NCBI GenBank assembly: GCA_041397765.1
Contig: JAWKWA010000005.1
Location: forward strand, 62,001-126,000
Length of the DNA stretch: 64,000 nt
From: JAWKWA01 sp041397765
Lineage (GTDB): Bacteria > Pseudomonadota > Alphaproteobacteria > Rhizobiales > Hyphomicrobiaceae
Direction: 5' to 3'
Shown here: positions 52,639-61,141 of the stretch, one piece after another
Position numbering within the stretch: the first letter of the stretch is position 1
How the letters are laid out: every line of letters begins with the position of its first letter
The notes under the pieces: generated by a model
Database searches by the model: none
Seen by the model: only the letters and a program-made list of their open reading frames with translations
What the model was told of the DNA's origin: nothing
Position numbers and translations under genes: made by a program

Positions 52639-54057
52639 TTGGACCTCGATGATCTAGCGCACTGGCTCGCCCGCGCCGCCGACTGGTCGCTCGGTTATCT
52701 GAAGGGCATTCGCGCCCGCCCGGTCCGCGCCCGCTCGCGGCCCGGCGACATCGCCCGCCAGATCGCGTCGGCCCCGCCCGAGAGTGGCGAGCCGATGGAG
52801 CGGATCTTCGCCGATTTCGAGGAGATCGTGCCGCCGGGCCTGACCCACTGGCAGCATCCCCGTTTCTTCGCCTATTTCCCGGCCAATGCCAGTCCGCCCT
52901 CGCTCATCGCCGAGGCGCTGACCGCGACCATCGCCGCCCAGTGCATGCTCTGGCAGACCTCGCCCGCCGCCACCGAGATCGAGACGGTGATGATGGACTG
53001 GCTGCGTCAGATGATCGGCCTGCCGGCGGGCTTTTCGGGCGTCATCCAGGATTCCGCCTCTGCCGCCACCCTCGCTGCCATCCTGACCGGACGCGAGCGC
53101 GCGCTCGGCTTTGCCGGCAACCGCACCGGCCTGTCGGGCGGTCCCGCCATCCGTGTCTATGCCTCGCCCGAGGCGCACAGCTCGATCGAGAAGGCCTGCT
53201 GGATCGCCGGCATCGGTGCCGACAATCTCGTGCGCGTGCCCTTGGCGCCGGGCTCGCTCGCCATCGATACCGAGGCGCTCGACGCCGCGATCCGTGCGGA
53301 CCGGGCGGCCGGCCACCTGCCCGCGACCGTGGTGGCGCTGCTCGGTGGCACCGCGGTCGGCGCCTGCGACGACATTGCCGCCGTCGTGAAGGTCGCCCGC
53401 GCGCACGGCCTCTATGTCCATGTCGATGCCGCCTGGGCCGGCAGCGCCATGATCTGTCCCGAGCACCGCCATCTGATGGCCGGGTCCGAGGCCGCCGACA
53501 GCTTCGTCTTCAACCCGCACAAATGGCTCTTCACCAATTTCGACTGCTCCGCCCATTTCGTCAGGGACCCCGAGGCACTCGTCCGGACGCTCGCCATCCG
53601 CCCGTCCTATCTCGCCACCCATGGCCGCGACGGCATCGTCAACTACAGCGAATGGTCGGTGCCGCTCGGCCGGCGCTTCCGCGCACTGAAGCTGTGGTTC
53701 GTCATCCGCAGCTATGGCGTGGCGGGGCTGCGTGCCGTCATCCGCGATCACATCGCCTGGTCGCATGAACTGTGCGAGCGTCTGCGTGCCGAGCCCGATT
53801 TCGAGATCGCGACCGAGCCGGTTCTCTCGCTCTTTTCCTTCCGCTACGTGCCGGCGGGCGTCGGCGATCCGGACGCCTTGAACGCGCGCCTTGCGGCCGC
53901 CATCAACGACGACGGCCGCATCTATCTGACCCCGACCGAGCATCGTGGCCGCACCGTCATCCGTGTCCAGGTCGGCCAGACCATGACGACTCGCGAAGAC
54001 GTGCTTGCCGTGCATGAGGTGGTCACTGCCATCGCGCGCAGCCTCGACGCAACTTAG
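52639..54057 (+). CDS. PLP-dependent group II amino-acid decarboxylase (AADC-like)
   Basis: The 472-residue enzyme matches aromatic-L-amino-acid decarboxylase-like proteins. It has LTHWQHPRFFAYFPANASPP, WQTSPAATEIETVMMDWLRQ, QDSASAATLAAILTGRERAL, the His in SPEAHSSIEKACWIAG, Asp in VHVDAAWAGSAMICPE and the Schiff-base Lys in FNPHKWLFTNFDCS. The C-terminal YLTPTEHRGRTVIRVQVGQT is also typical. It starts at TTG 52639 behind GAGGAGG. Substrate may be tyrosine, tryptophan, Dopa or another amino acid released by the neighbouring amidohydrolase. Confidence 0.88.
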   Translation: MDLDDLAHWLARAADWSLGYLKGIRARPVRARSRPGDIARQIASAPPESGEPMERIFADFEEIVPPGLTHWQHPRFFAYFPANASPPSLIAEALTATIAAQCMLWQTSPAATEIETVMMDWLRQMIGLPAGFSGVIQDSASAATLAAILTGRERALGFAGNRTGLSGGPAIRVYASPEAHSSIEKACWIAGIGADNLVRVPLAPGSLAIDTEALDAAIRADRAAGHLPATVVALLGGTAVGACDDIAAVVKVARAHGLYVHVDAAWAGSAMICPEHRHLMAGSEAADSFVFNPHKWLFTNFDCSAHFVRDPEALVRTLAIRPSYLATHGRDGIVNYSEWSVPLGRRFRALKLWFVIRSYGVAGLRAVIRDHIAWSHELCERLRAEPDFEIATEPVLSLFSFRYVPAGVGDPDALNARLAAAINDDGRIYLTPTEHRGRTVIRVQVGQTMTTREDVLAVHEVVTAIARSLDAT

Positions 54058-54146
54058 GCGGGCATTAAGCATGTCCCCCTACCATCCGTGCCCGGGAGAA
54101 ATGGGCAGCCGGCCGCAACCGGATGCCCGGCGAGGTCGGGTCTGTC

Positions 54147-56351
54147 ATGTCGTCACGTCGCAAGCGTGGACGCTCCGCGTCCGCGGGCGAAAAGCGTTCG
54201 GGCAAGAAGGGGGGCAAGTCGCGCCGCGGACCCTCGCGCCGTGAAGCGCGCGCCGACCGCCGCGCCGGCTTCTTCTCCGCCCTCATGTCGCTCGCGGTCG
54301 TCGCATCGCTGGCGCTCGGCGGCGCGCTCCTGCACGTCTCGATGACGGTGCCGATTCCGCCCTTCGAGGCGCCCGCCGCCCGCTCCAGCGCCATCACCAT
54401 TCTCGCCGGCGACGGCAGCGTGCTCGCCGAGCGCGGCGACCGCCCGCGCTATGTCCGGCTCGCCGAGATGCCGGTGCATGTCATCGACGCGGTGCTCGCC
54501 ATCGAGGATCGCCGCTTCTACCGCCATCCCGGCATCGACCTGATCGGCACACTTCGTGCCGCGCTCGCCAATGCCCGCAGCGGACGCACCGTGCAGGGTG
54601 GCTCGACCATCACCCAGCAGCTTGCCAAGAACCTCTTCCTCACCGCCGACCGCACCATGGCTCGCAAGCTCGAGGAGGCGCTGCTGGCGCTCTCGCTCGA
54701 GTTGCGCCTGAGCAAGGACCAGATCCTCGAACTCTACCTCAACCGGGTCTATTTCGGCGCCGGCGCCTATGGTATCGCCAGCGCCTCGCACCTCTATTTC
54801 GACAAGGAGCCGCGACAGCTCTCGCTCGCCCAGTCGGCGATGCTCGCCGGCCTTCTGCAGGCGCCGTCGCGCTATGCCCCGACCCGCTCGCCGGACCGTG
54901 CCATCGATCGCTCCCGCGCCGTGCTGGCGGCCATGGCGGCGAGCGGCATCATCACCGAGAGCGAGGCGGCGAGCGCCATGACCGAGGCGACCGGCCTCGT
55001 CGCCGCCGCGCGCGGCGAGCGTCTCGCCGGAGCGGGCTTCCTCGCCGACTGGGTGCTCGAGCAGCTCCCGGCGCTGATCGGCACGCCGACGGGTGCGATC
55101 ACCATCGAGACGACCATCGACGCCGCGGCCGAGCGGACGGCCGTCGCCGCCGTCGCCGCCGAGCTCGGCGCCGTACCGGGGCTCGCCCGCACCGGCGAGG
55201 CCGCCCTCGTGCTGATGGACAATCACGGCATCGTGCGCGCGATGGTCGGCGGCCGGTCCTACCGGACGAGCCAGTTCAACCGCGCCGTCAAGGCCCGCCG
55301 TCAGCCCGGCTCCGCCTTCAAGACCTTCGTTTATCTCGCCGCCGTCGAGGCCGGCATGACCGCCGACACGCGCATCGACGACGGCCCGATCACCATCGAC
55401 GGCTGGAGCCCGCGCAATCACGACGGCATCCACCGTGGACCGACCCGGCTGCGCGAGGCGCTCGCCCGATCGGTCAACACGGTGGCGGTCCGGCTCGCCT
55501 CCGAGATCGGCCTCGCCCGGGTGCGCGAGGTCGCGCGGCGCCTCGGGATCGAATCCCAGCTCGGCCGCGATGCCTCGCTCGCGCTTGGTACCTCCGAGGT
55601 GACCCCGCTCGAGCTCGCCCGGGCCTATGCCGTGATCGCGTCGGGCGGCTATGCGGTCGAGCCGGCGATCGTCGTTCGCATCCGCTCGGCCGACGGTGCC
55701 GTGCTCTACGAGCGTCGGCCGGCCGCGGAAAGGCGGATCGTCGCAGCAGGGCCGGTCGCCGAGATGACCGACATGCTGAAGGCCGCCGTCGAGGCAGGAA
55801 CCGCCCGCGCCGCCCGGCTTCCCGGACGTGCCGCCGCCGGCAAGACCGGCACCACGCAGGGCGCGCGCGATGCCTGGTTCGTCGGCTTCACCGGCCGCTA
55901 CACCGCGGCCGTCTGGGTCGGCCGCGACGACGGCGCGCCACTCGAGACGATCACCGGCGGCGGGGTGCCGGCGCGCATCTGGCACCGGGTGATGGAAGCC
56001 GTTCTGGCTGGCGAGCCGCCGCTCGCCCTCGCCGGCGAGAAGGCCGAGGAGACGGCCGCCTCGGCGATCCAAGCGCCTCTCGCACGCACAGGCTCGTCTG
56101 GCGCCGCCAAGCCCTTGCCCGCGCGGGTGGAGGCGACGCCGCCGTCAGGCACGGCCGGGCGGACGGTCGCTGCCGAGCGATCTGGCGGCGAGCGATCTGG
56201 CGGCGAGCGATCCGGTGGCGAGCGGACCCTCGAGGATATCCTCGCCGAGACGCCGGCCGAGTCGCGAACCGATGTTGCAGCCAGTCCGGCGGCCGCGGGC
56301 GAGACCGGCGACCGCTCCGCCCTCTCCGCCCTGATCGGCACCCTATTCTGA
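54147..56351 (+). CDS. Class A penicillin-binding protein (PBP1A-type)
   Basis: The 734-residue protein has a basic cytoplasmic start, one membrane helix (ALMSLAVVASLALGGALLHV), a GT51 glycosyltransferase domain (AIEDRRFYRHPGIDLIGTLR, QGGSTITQQLAKNLFL) and a transpeptidase domain. The active-site motifs are RQPGSAFKTF (S-x-x-K), ARSVNTVAV (S-x-N) and GKTGTT. It polymerises and cross-links peptidoglycan. The C-terminal tail has three ERSGG repeats encoded by 15-bp tandem repeats (56171-56224). ATG 54147 is preferred over 54123; ribosome binding sites are weak for both. It converges on ebfC with only 8 bp between stops. Confidence 0.9.
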   Translation: MSSRRKRGRSASAGEKRSGKKGGKSRRGPSRREARADRRAGFFSALMSLAVVASLALGGALLHVSMTVPIPPFEAPAARSSAITILAGDGSVLAERGDRPRYVRLAEMPVHVIDAVLAIEDRRFYRHPGIDLIGTLRAALANARSGRTVQGGSTITQQLAKNLFLTADRTMARKLEEALLALSLELRLSKDQILELYLNRVYFGAGAYGIASASHLYFDKEPRQLSLAQSAMLAGLLQAPSRYAPTRSPDRAIDRSRAVLAAMAASGIITESEAASAMTEATGLVAAARGERLAGAGFLADWVLEQLPALIGTPTGAITIETTIDAAAERTAVAAVAAELGAVPGLARTGEAALVLMDNHGIVRAMVGGRSYRTSQFNRAVKARRQPGSAFKTFVYLAAVEAGMTADTRIDDGPITIDGWSPRNHDGIHRGPTRLREALARSVNTVAVRLASEIGLARVREVARRLGIESQLGRDASLALGTSEVTPLELARAYAVIASGGYAVEPAIVVRIRSADGAVLYERRPAAERRIVAAGPVAEMTDMLKAAVEAGTARAARLPGRAAAGKTGTTQGARDAWFVGFTGRYTAAVWVGRDDGAPLETITGGGVPARIWHRVMEAVLAGEPPLALAGEKAEETAASAIQAPLARTGSSGAAKPLPARVEATPPSGTAGRTVAAERSGGERSGGERSGGERTLEDILAETPAESRTDVAASPAAAGETGDRSALSALIGTLF

Positions 56352-56359
56352 GGCGCGTC

Positions 56360-56680
56360 TCAAAACAGCTTCAGACCCGGCGGGATCGGCAGGCCGCCGG
56401 TCAGCTCGCGCATCTTCTCCTGGGTCGCCTGGTCGGCCTTCACCTTGGCGTCCTGATGGGCGGCGACGATCAGATCCTCGACCATCTCGGCATCGTCGGG
56501 CTTCAATAGGCTCGGATCGATCTTCAGCCTGACGAGCTCGCCCTTGCCCGACAGCGTCACGCTGACGAGGCCGGCGCCCGCCCGTCCCTCGATCTGGAGC
56601 GCCTCGAGCTCGGCCTGCGCCGCCTGCATGCGCGCCTGCAACTCCTGCGCGCTCTTCATCATCTGCATGATGTTCTTCAT
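56360..56680 (-). CDS. ebfC: YbaB/EbfC nucleoid-associated protein
   Basis: The 106-residue DNA-binding protein has the family pattern: NIMQMMKSAQELQARMQAAQ helix, VSVTLSGKGELVRLKIDPSL strands and the C-terminal LTGGLPIPPGLKLF. It is encoded directly after dnaX, as in most bacteria. The usual third gene, recR, is missing; a convergent PBP gene occupies the place. Confidence 0.94.
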   Translation of the reverse strand: MKNIMQMMKSAQELQARMQAAQAELEALQIEGRAGAGLVSVTLSGKGELVRLKIDPSLLKPDDAEMVEDLIVAAHQDAKVKADQATQEKMRELTGGLPIPPGLKLF

Positions 56681-56749
56681 GTCTGTCTCCGTGTGGAAAG
56701 GGTTTGGGGGACGGCTCAGGAGGCCGCCCTGCGGCGCGGCACGGCTCGA

Positions 56750-58555
56750 TCAGCCGGCCGCCGAATCCTCGTCCTCGCTCGCCGCATCCGGCGACAGCGG
56801 GCGCACATGGGTGATCTCGAGATCGGGAAACTGCTCGAGCGCGGCCTTCATGGCCGGGTGCTGGCGCACCGCCTCGATCTCGGCCGCCTCCTGCTCGCGC
56901 CGGACCTCGCCGAGCGGTCGCTCGCCCGGCTCGCGCGAGAGTGCCACCATCCATCGCTCGCCGGTCCACTTCCTCAGCTTGTCCGCAAGGTCGGCGGCAA
57001 GCGCCGGATCGGCGCCCTCGACGAGATTGAGCTCGATGCGCGGCGGCTCGAAGCGGACCAGCCGCACCCTCTCCTCGAGCTCGATCCGGAGCAGCGCATC
57101 GCGCTTCTCGCCGACGAAGGCGACGAGGTCGGCAAAGCTCTGCAGCACGACACCGTCCTCGGCGGGCACGCCGGCTCGGCGGACCGGGCCGCTCGCCCCC
57201 CGCGCCGGCTCGGGCGCCCTGTTGAGCGGCCGGCGCGGCTCCTCGGCCCGCCCCGCGCTTCCTGGCCGCTCGCCCGGCTGGACACCGCCGCCCGCGCCAT
57301 CCCGGCCTTCGCCGATCCGGCGCACGATGTCCTCCGGGCTCGGCAGGCTCGCCATATGTGCCATGCGGATCAGCAGCATCTCGGCCGCGGCCGCCGTGTC
57401 GGGCGCCCGGGCCGCCTCGTCGAGCCCCTTCAGCAACATCTGCCAGGCCCGCGACAGGAGGCCGACCGTCAGCCGCCCGGCGAGCGCCGTCGAGCGGTCC
57501 CGCTCCTCGCCCGACAGCGTGTCGGTGGCGGCCGCCGCACCGGCGACGCGGATGCGCGTGACGACATGTACGACCTCGGCGAGATCGCCGACGAGCTGCA
57601 GGGGATCGGCGCCGTCGCGATAGAGCGCCCCGAAGCGCTCGACCGCGGACCGGGCGTCACCCCCGAGCACCGCCTCGATGAGATCGAAGATGCGGCCGCG
57701 ATCGGCAAGGCCGAGCCTGGCGCGGATATCGCCGGCCGCCACCCGGCCGGAGGCGATGGCGAAGGCCTGGTCGAGGATCGACAGCCCGTCGCGCACCGAA
57801 CCCTCGGCGGCGCGCGCGATCATCAGGAGCGCCTCCTCGTCGATGTCGATTCCCTCGACCTCGGCGATGCGGCGGAAATGGGCGGCGAGCACCGGCACCT
57901 CGACGCGCCGGAGGTCGAAGCGCTGGCAGCGCGAAAGCACCGTCACCGGCACCTTGCGGATCTCGGTCGTCGCGAAGATGAATTTCACATGCGCCGGCGG
58001 CTCCTCCAGCGTCTTCAGAAGGGCGTTGAAGGCGCCCTTCGAGAGCATGTGCACCTCGTCGATGATGTAGACCTTGATGCGGGCGGCGACCGGGTGATAG
58101 CGCGCGCTCTCGATGATCTCGCGGACATTGTCGATGCCGGTATTGGAGGCGGCATCCATCTCGATGACGTCGGGATGGCGGCTGTCGATGATCTGCTGGC
58201 AGTGGACGCCGAGGCCGTCCATGTCGATGGTCGGGCCCTCGGCGACGCCGGGCAGCTCGTAGTTGAGGGCGCGGGCGAGGATGCGGGCGGTCGTCGTCTT
58301 GCCGACGCCGCGCACGCCGGTCAGCATATAGGCCTGGGCGATGCGGCCGGTGGCGAATGCGTTGCGCAGCGTCCTGACCATGGCGTCCTGGCCGATCAGG
58401 TCCTTGAATGTCTGCGGGCGATATTTGCGGGCGAGCACCATATAGTGCGGCTCGGCGGCCGCCGGGCCTGTCGCCCCCCTGCCGCCCTTTTCCGCGTCCG
58501 GACCGGTCCTGGTCACGCCGCTCTCGTCTCCGCCTGTCGATTTGCGCTTCGCCAT
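56750..58555 (-). CDS. dnaX: DNA polymerase III subunit gamma/tau
   Basis: The 601-residue clamp-loader ATPase has YMVLARKYRPQTFKDLIGQ, Walker A GVRGVGKTTTARILA, Walker B VYIIDEVHMLSKGAFNALLK and sensor/SRC motifs (SRCQRFDLRR). The zinc ligands usual between Walker A and B in other bacteria are absent here, with GVHCQQIIDSRHPD in that position. The Pro/Gly/Arg-rich linker and the tau domain follow. ATG 58555 is used. A frameshift site for gamma production is not evident. Confidence 0.94.
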   Translation of the reverse strand: MAKRKSTGGDESGVTRTGPDAEKGGRGATGPAAAEPHYMVLARKYRPQTFKDLIGQDAMVRTLRNAFATGRIAQAYMLTGVRGVGKTTTARILARALNYELPGVAEGPTIDMDGLGVHCQQIIDSRHPDVIEMDAASNTGIDNVREIIESARYHPVAARIKVYIIDEVHMLSKGAFNALLKTLEEPPAHVKFIFATTEIRKVPVTVLSRCQRFDLRRVEVPVLAAHFRRIAEVEGIDIDEEALLMIARAAEGSVRDGLSILDQAFAIASGRVAAGDIRARLGLADRGRIFDLIEAVLGGDARSAVERFGALYRDGADPLQLVGDLAEVVHVVTRIRVAGAAAATDTLSGEERDRSTALAGRLTVGLLSRAWQMLLKGLDEAARAPDTAAAAEMLLIRMAHMASLPSPEDIVRRIGEGRDGAGGGVQPGERPGSAGRAEEPRRPLNRAPEPARGASGPVRRAGVPAEDGVVLQSFADLVAFVGEKRDALLRIELEERVRLVRFEPPRIELNLVEGADPALAADLADKLRKWTGERWMVALSREPGERPLGEVRREQEAAEIEAVRQHPAMKAALEQFPDLEITHVRPLSPDAASEDEDSAAG

Positions 58556-58630
58556 CTTGGCGCCAAGGGATAGCGCGGCCGGCACGGGGTCACAAGCCGC
58601 TCCGGCACCCACTCCCCACGCAAAGGCTGC

Positions 58631-59032
58631 TCAATCGGGCTCGCCGGGAAATCCTTCCGCGAGCCCCTTCATGTCGAGACCGGGCAGGTGCCGATCCGTC
58701 CAGATGTGGATCGCCCTGCCCATGTCGACCGGCTGATCGAGCGTGCCCGCCTTGACCGAGACCGTCGCATCGTCTTCCGGCCAGGCGTGGTAGAGCCGCG
58801 TGCCGCAGTCCGCACAGAACCAGCAGTCGAGCTGTCGCCCGCTGTCGGTCCGTCTCGACCAATGGCGCGGAACGCCGGCCGTGAGCGCATAGCCCTTTCC
58901 CGGCACGATCAGCGACATGCCGAAAGCCGACGCCGACTGGCGCCGGCATTCGAGACAATGGCAGACATAGAGTGCGATCGGCGGGGCGCTGATCCGGTAG
59001 CGCACGGCGCCACACTGGCATCCGCCCGTCAT
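58631..59032 (-). CDS. GFA family (glutathione-dependent formaldehyde-activating enzyme-like) zinc protein
   Basis: The 133-residue protein has the zinc-binding pattern of GFA proteins: GGCQCGAVRY, YVCHCLECRRQSASAFGM, and CWFCADCGTRLYHAW. The later DWGxxH-type tail is IHIWTDRHLPGL. The family includes the Gfa enzyme, but most members have unknown roles. ATG 59032 (MTGGCQCG) is preferred, with GAGG 8 nt upstream; ATG 59068 would add 12 residues. The SRP RNA gene lies just upstream on the same strand. Confidence 0.85.
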   Translation of the reverse strand: MTGGCQCGAVRYRISAPPIALYVCHCLECRRQSASAFGMSLIVPGKGYALTAGVPRHWSRRTDSGRQLDCWFCADCGTRLYHAWPEDDATVSVKAGTLDQPVDMGRAIHIWTDRHLPGLDMKGLAEGFPGEPD

Positions 59033-59100
59033 GCTGGCGGCCTCGGCCGCGTCGGGCGCTCGCGTCATCGCAGATGATCCGTCGTGGTGCAGCGCGCGAG

Positions 59101-59196
59101 TGGGAGGCTGACGAACGACCCGTATCGGGCTCGTTGGGGCTGCTACCTTCCGGTCCTGACCCGGTTGGCGAGGGACACGTCCGACGCCAACCTCCC
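59101..59196 (-). ncRNA. ffs: 4.5S signal recognition particle RNA
   Basis: The minus strand contains the universally conserved SRP domain IV: GGTCAGGACCGGAAGG followed by TAGCAGCC, complement of about 59139-59162. The arms GGGAGGTTGGCG at the 5' side (complement of 59185-59196) and CAGCCTCCC at the 3' side (complement of 59101-59109) pair to close a hairpin of about 96 nt, the size of the bacterial 4.5S RNA. The RNA works with Ffh in co-translational membrane targeting. A good promoter lies just upstream. Location next to dnaX agrees with many alphaproteobacteria. Ends are approximate. Confidence 0.9.
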
Positions 59197-59202
59197 GCGC
59201 CT

Positions 59203-59231
59203 ATTATGGCGATGCGGCGACGCACTTGCAA
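59203..59231 (-). promoter_or_regulatory. Promoter of the SRP RNA gene
   Basis: On the minus strand TTGCAA (complement of 59226-59231) and CATAAT (complement of 59203-59208) are spaced by exactly 17 bp. They lie 6-7 nt ahead of the predicted 5' end of the RNA. This is the best sigma-70-like promoter seen in the window. Confidence 0.7.
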
Positions 59232-59398
59232 CATCGTCGCCGGGCAACCTGCGCTCGCGCCCCGGCGGCAGGACGCCGCCGCCGTCGCGACCCTTCGCAC
59301 GGCCAGGAGGCCTCCCTCTACAACTCTGCCGTCTCCGGCTATGCTGGCCCGCAGACAGGAAGCCGCTCTCGCTTTGTCCAGACGAAAGGGGAACGACC

Positions 59399-60331
59399 AT
59401 GCCGACGCTCGGCCCGTTGACCATGCTCGACCGCTCGAGCGCGCGGCGCCACGACGCCGAGTGGATGCTGGCGAAGGCCGCCGATCCCGCCACCCGCTAT
59501 CTGATGCTGATCGAGCGACGCATCGCCATCGTCGCGGACGAGGCCCGCACCACGGCCACCCTGCGCCATTTCAGCCACCGGGACATCGTCGCCTTCGGGC
59601 TTGCCGATCACCCGACGAGCTTTCTCGGCCTCGATGCCGAGGGCCACGCCTACTTCGCGCTCGACATCACCGAGCACCGCGCCCGCGTCGTGCCGGGTGG
59701 CCCCTTCGTGCTCAAACCCTATGTCGATCTGCGCAGCCTCGCCCTCGCCGGCCAGCTCGGCCGCGACGAGCTCTCCCTCGCCGGCATCGCCCGCGCGCTC
59801 GCCGAATGGCACCGCACCCACCGCTGCTGCGGCCATTGCGGCTCCCAGACCGACATCAAGGACGGCGGCTGGCGGCGCAAATGCTGGTCCTGCGGCCAGG
59901 AGCATTTCCCCCGCACCGATCCGGTCGTCATCATGCTGGTGACCAATGGCGACGACTGCCTGATCGCCCGCGAGCCGCGCTTCGAGGGCACCATGCATTC
60001 GACGCTCGCCGGCTTTCTCGAGCCCGGCGAGACCATCGAGGCGACGGTGCGGCGCGAGGTGAAGGAGGAGGTCGGCCTCACCATCGGCGAGGTGACCTAT
60101 CAGGAGAGCCAGCCCTGGCCTTTCCCCCACTCGCTGATGATCGGCTGCCGCGCCGAGGCGCTCGATCGCGAGCTGACACTCGACCCGAAGGAGATCGCCG
60201 AGGCGCGCTGGGTCGGCCGTGACGAGCTGCGCAGCATGCTCGAGGGGCGCCATCCCGAAGGCATCATCGTGCCCGGCCGCCACGCCATCGCCTACAAGCT
60301 GCTCACGGCCTTCGTGGAAGGGGCGCGCTGA
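59399..60331 (+). CDS. nudC: NADH pyrophosphatase (Nudix, zinc ribbon)
   Basis: The 310-residue enzyme hydrolyses NAD(H) to NMN and AMP and can remove NAD caps from RNA. It has an N-terminal domain, a zinc ribbon (CCGHCGSQT and KCWSCGQEHFPR), and the Nudix box GFLEPGETIEATVRREVKEE. The NudC signature SQPWPFPHSLMIG follows. ATG 59399 follows GAAAGGGGAA; the upstream in-frame extension crosses the SRP RNA gene and is not coding. Confidence 0.93.
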   Translation: MPTLGPLTMLDRSSARRHDAEWMLAKAADPATRYLMLIERRIAIVADEARTTATLRHFSHRDIVAFGLADHPTSFLGLDAEGHAYFALDITEHRARVVPGGPFVLKPYVDLRSLALAGQLGRDELSLAGIARALAEWHRTHRCCGHCGSQTDIKDGGWRRKCWSCGQEHFPRTDPVVIMLVTNGDDCLIAREPRFEGTMHSTLAGFLEPGETIEATVRREVKEEVGLTIGEVTYQESQPWPFPHSLMIGCRAEALDRELTLDPKEIAEARWVGRDELRSMLEGRHPEGIIVPGRHAIAYKLLTAFVEGAR

Positions 60332-60343
60332 CCCCCATCCGGC

Positions 60344-60512
60344 CTAGTGGAGCGAATTTGACCTTCAGTCCGCGGTTGCCGCGAAGTGCGTTCTCAAGTG
60401 TCGAATTCAAAAGCTCCACTAGAATCATAAGCTTGCGAGTGGTTCTCATGATTCCGACATTTGCTCTCACGGGTTCTGAAACGGGATGCGAATGTCGGAA
60501 TCGAACCACTAG
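60344..60512. repeat. CTAG-flanked composite repeat, full copy 2 (modules A+B)
   Basis: This copy is 169 bp, exactly as long as the one at 29723-29891 and collinear with it. It begins CTAGTGGAGC and ends GAACCACTAG. Module A ends GCTCCACTAG near 60412-60422, and module B (60436-60512) starts CGAGTGGTTC with the inner stem TCCGACATTTGC and its near complement GCGAATGTCGGA. It lies between the convergent nudC and NCN-motif protein genes, and its last TAG is the stop codon of the latter. Confidence 0.9.
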
Positions 60513-61114
60513 CGTCCGTTGAGGGCCTGCATCTCCGCCACATAGTCCTCGGGGAGCTGGGCGGTGTCGCCGGGCGCCTTGAGGCCGATCAGCCGGGCGA
60601 TGCGGCCGGCGAGGTAGTTGCAGTTGCGCGAGAAGAGCTCGAACCACCGCTCGGTGCGCCGCAGCCGCGTGACGGCCGCGAGGATGCGCGCGTGCTGGTC
60701 CTCGCTGATGGTGACACGGAAGGCCGCGACCGGCCTCTCGGTGAGGTCGAGCCGGTTGAAGCCGACGACGCCCGGCGTGCCCGCGACCGACTGCAGGTAT
60801 TCCTCGGCCCCGCCGTCGGCATAGAAGCCGAACAGGCTGGTGATGACCCGGCGCCCGCCCCCGAGCACGGCGACGGTGCGGATATTGACATGGCCGGTGA
60901 TCGAGCCCTCGCCACCGCGCGCCGAGAACTGCACGTAATAGCGTTCGACCGGCCCCTGCACCGGATGGAGGATCGGCGGGCGGACCACCTCGACGTCGCC
61001 GTCGCCCAGTGCCGTGGCCGGACGGGCGGTCGGCATGACGATGGCGAGCGCCATCAGGCAGCCCGTCGCGCCCCGGCGCAATGTGCTGGCGATCGTCTGC
61101 CTGTCGAGGCGCAT
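60509..61114 (-). CDS. Secreted protein with C-terminal RNCN motif, unknown function
   Basis: The 201-residue protein has a signal peptide (GCLMALAIVMPTARPATAL). Its domain has VERYYVQFSARGGEGSITGH, SLFGFYADGG and the C-terminal ELFSRNCNYLAGRIARLIGL. A Cys in N-C-N context after a His- or Gly-led strand (GHVNIRT) recalls papain/LRAT-like or DUF4105-type hydrolase folds. This is only a structural guess. The stop codon TAG is formed by the end of a repeat element. Confidence 0.65.
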   Translation of the reverse strand: MRLDRQTIASTLRRGATGCLMALAIVMPTARPATALGDGDVEVVRPPILHPVQGPVERYYVQFSARGGEGSITGHVNIRTVAVLGGGRRVITSLFGFYADGGAEEYLQSVAGTPGVVGFNRLDLTERPVAAFRVTISEDQHARILAAVTRLRRTERWFELFSRNCNYLAGRIARLIGLKAPGDTAQLPEDYVAEMQALNGR

Positions 61115-61141
61115 CCTCTCGTTCCCCGCTTCCCTCGGCCG

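Noticed and set aside
59084..59398. N-terminal extension of NudC to position 59084
   Set aside because: It would read through the SRP RNA gene; the ATG at 59399 has a good ribosome binding site and starts the family similarity.
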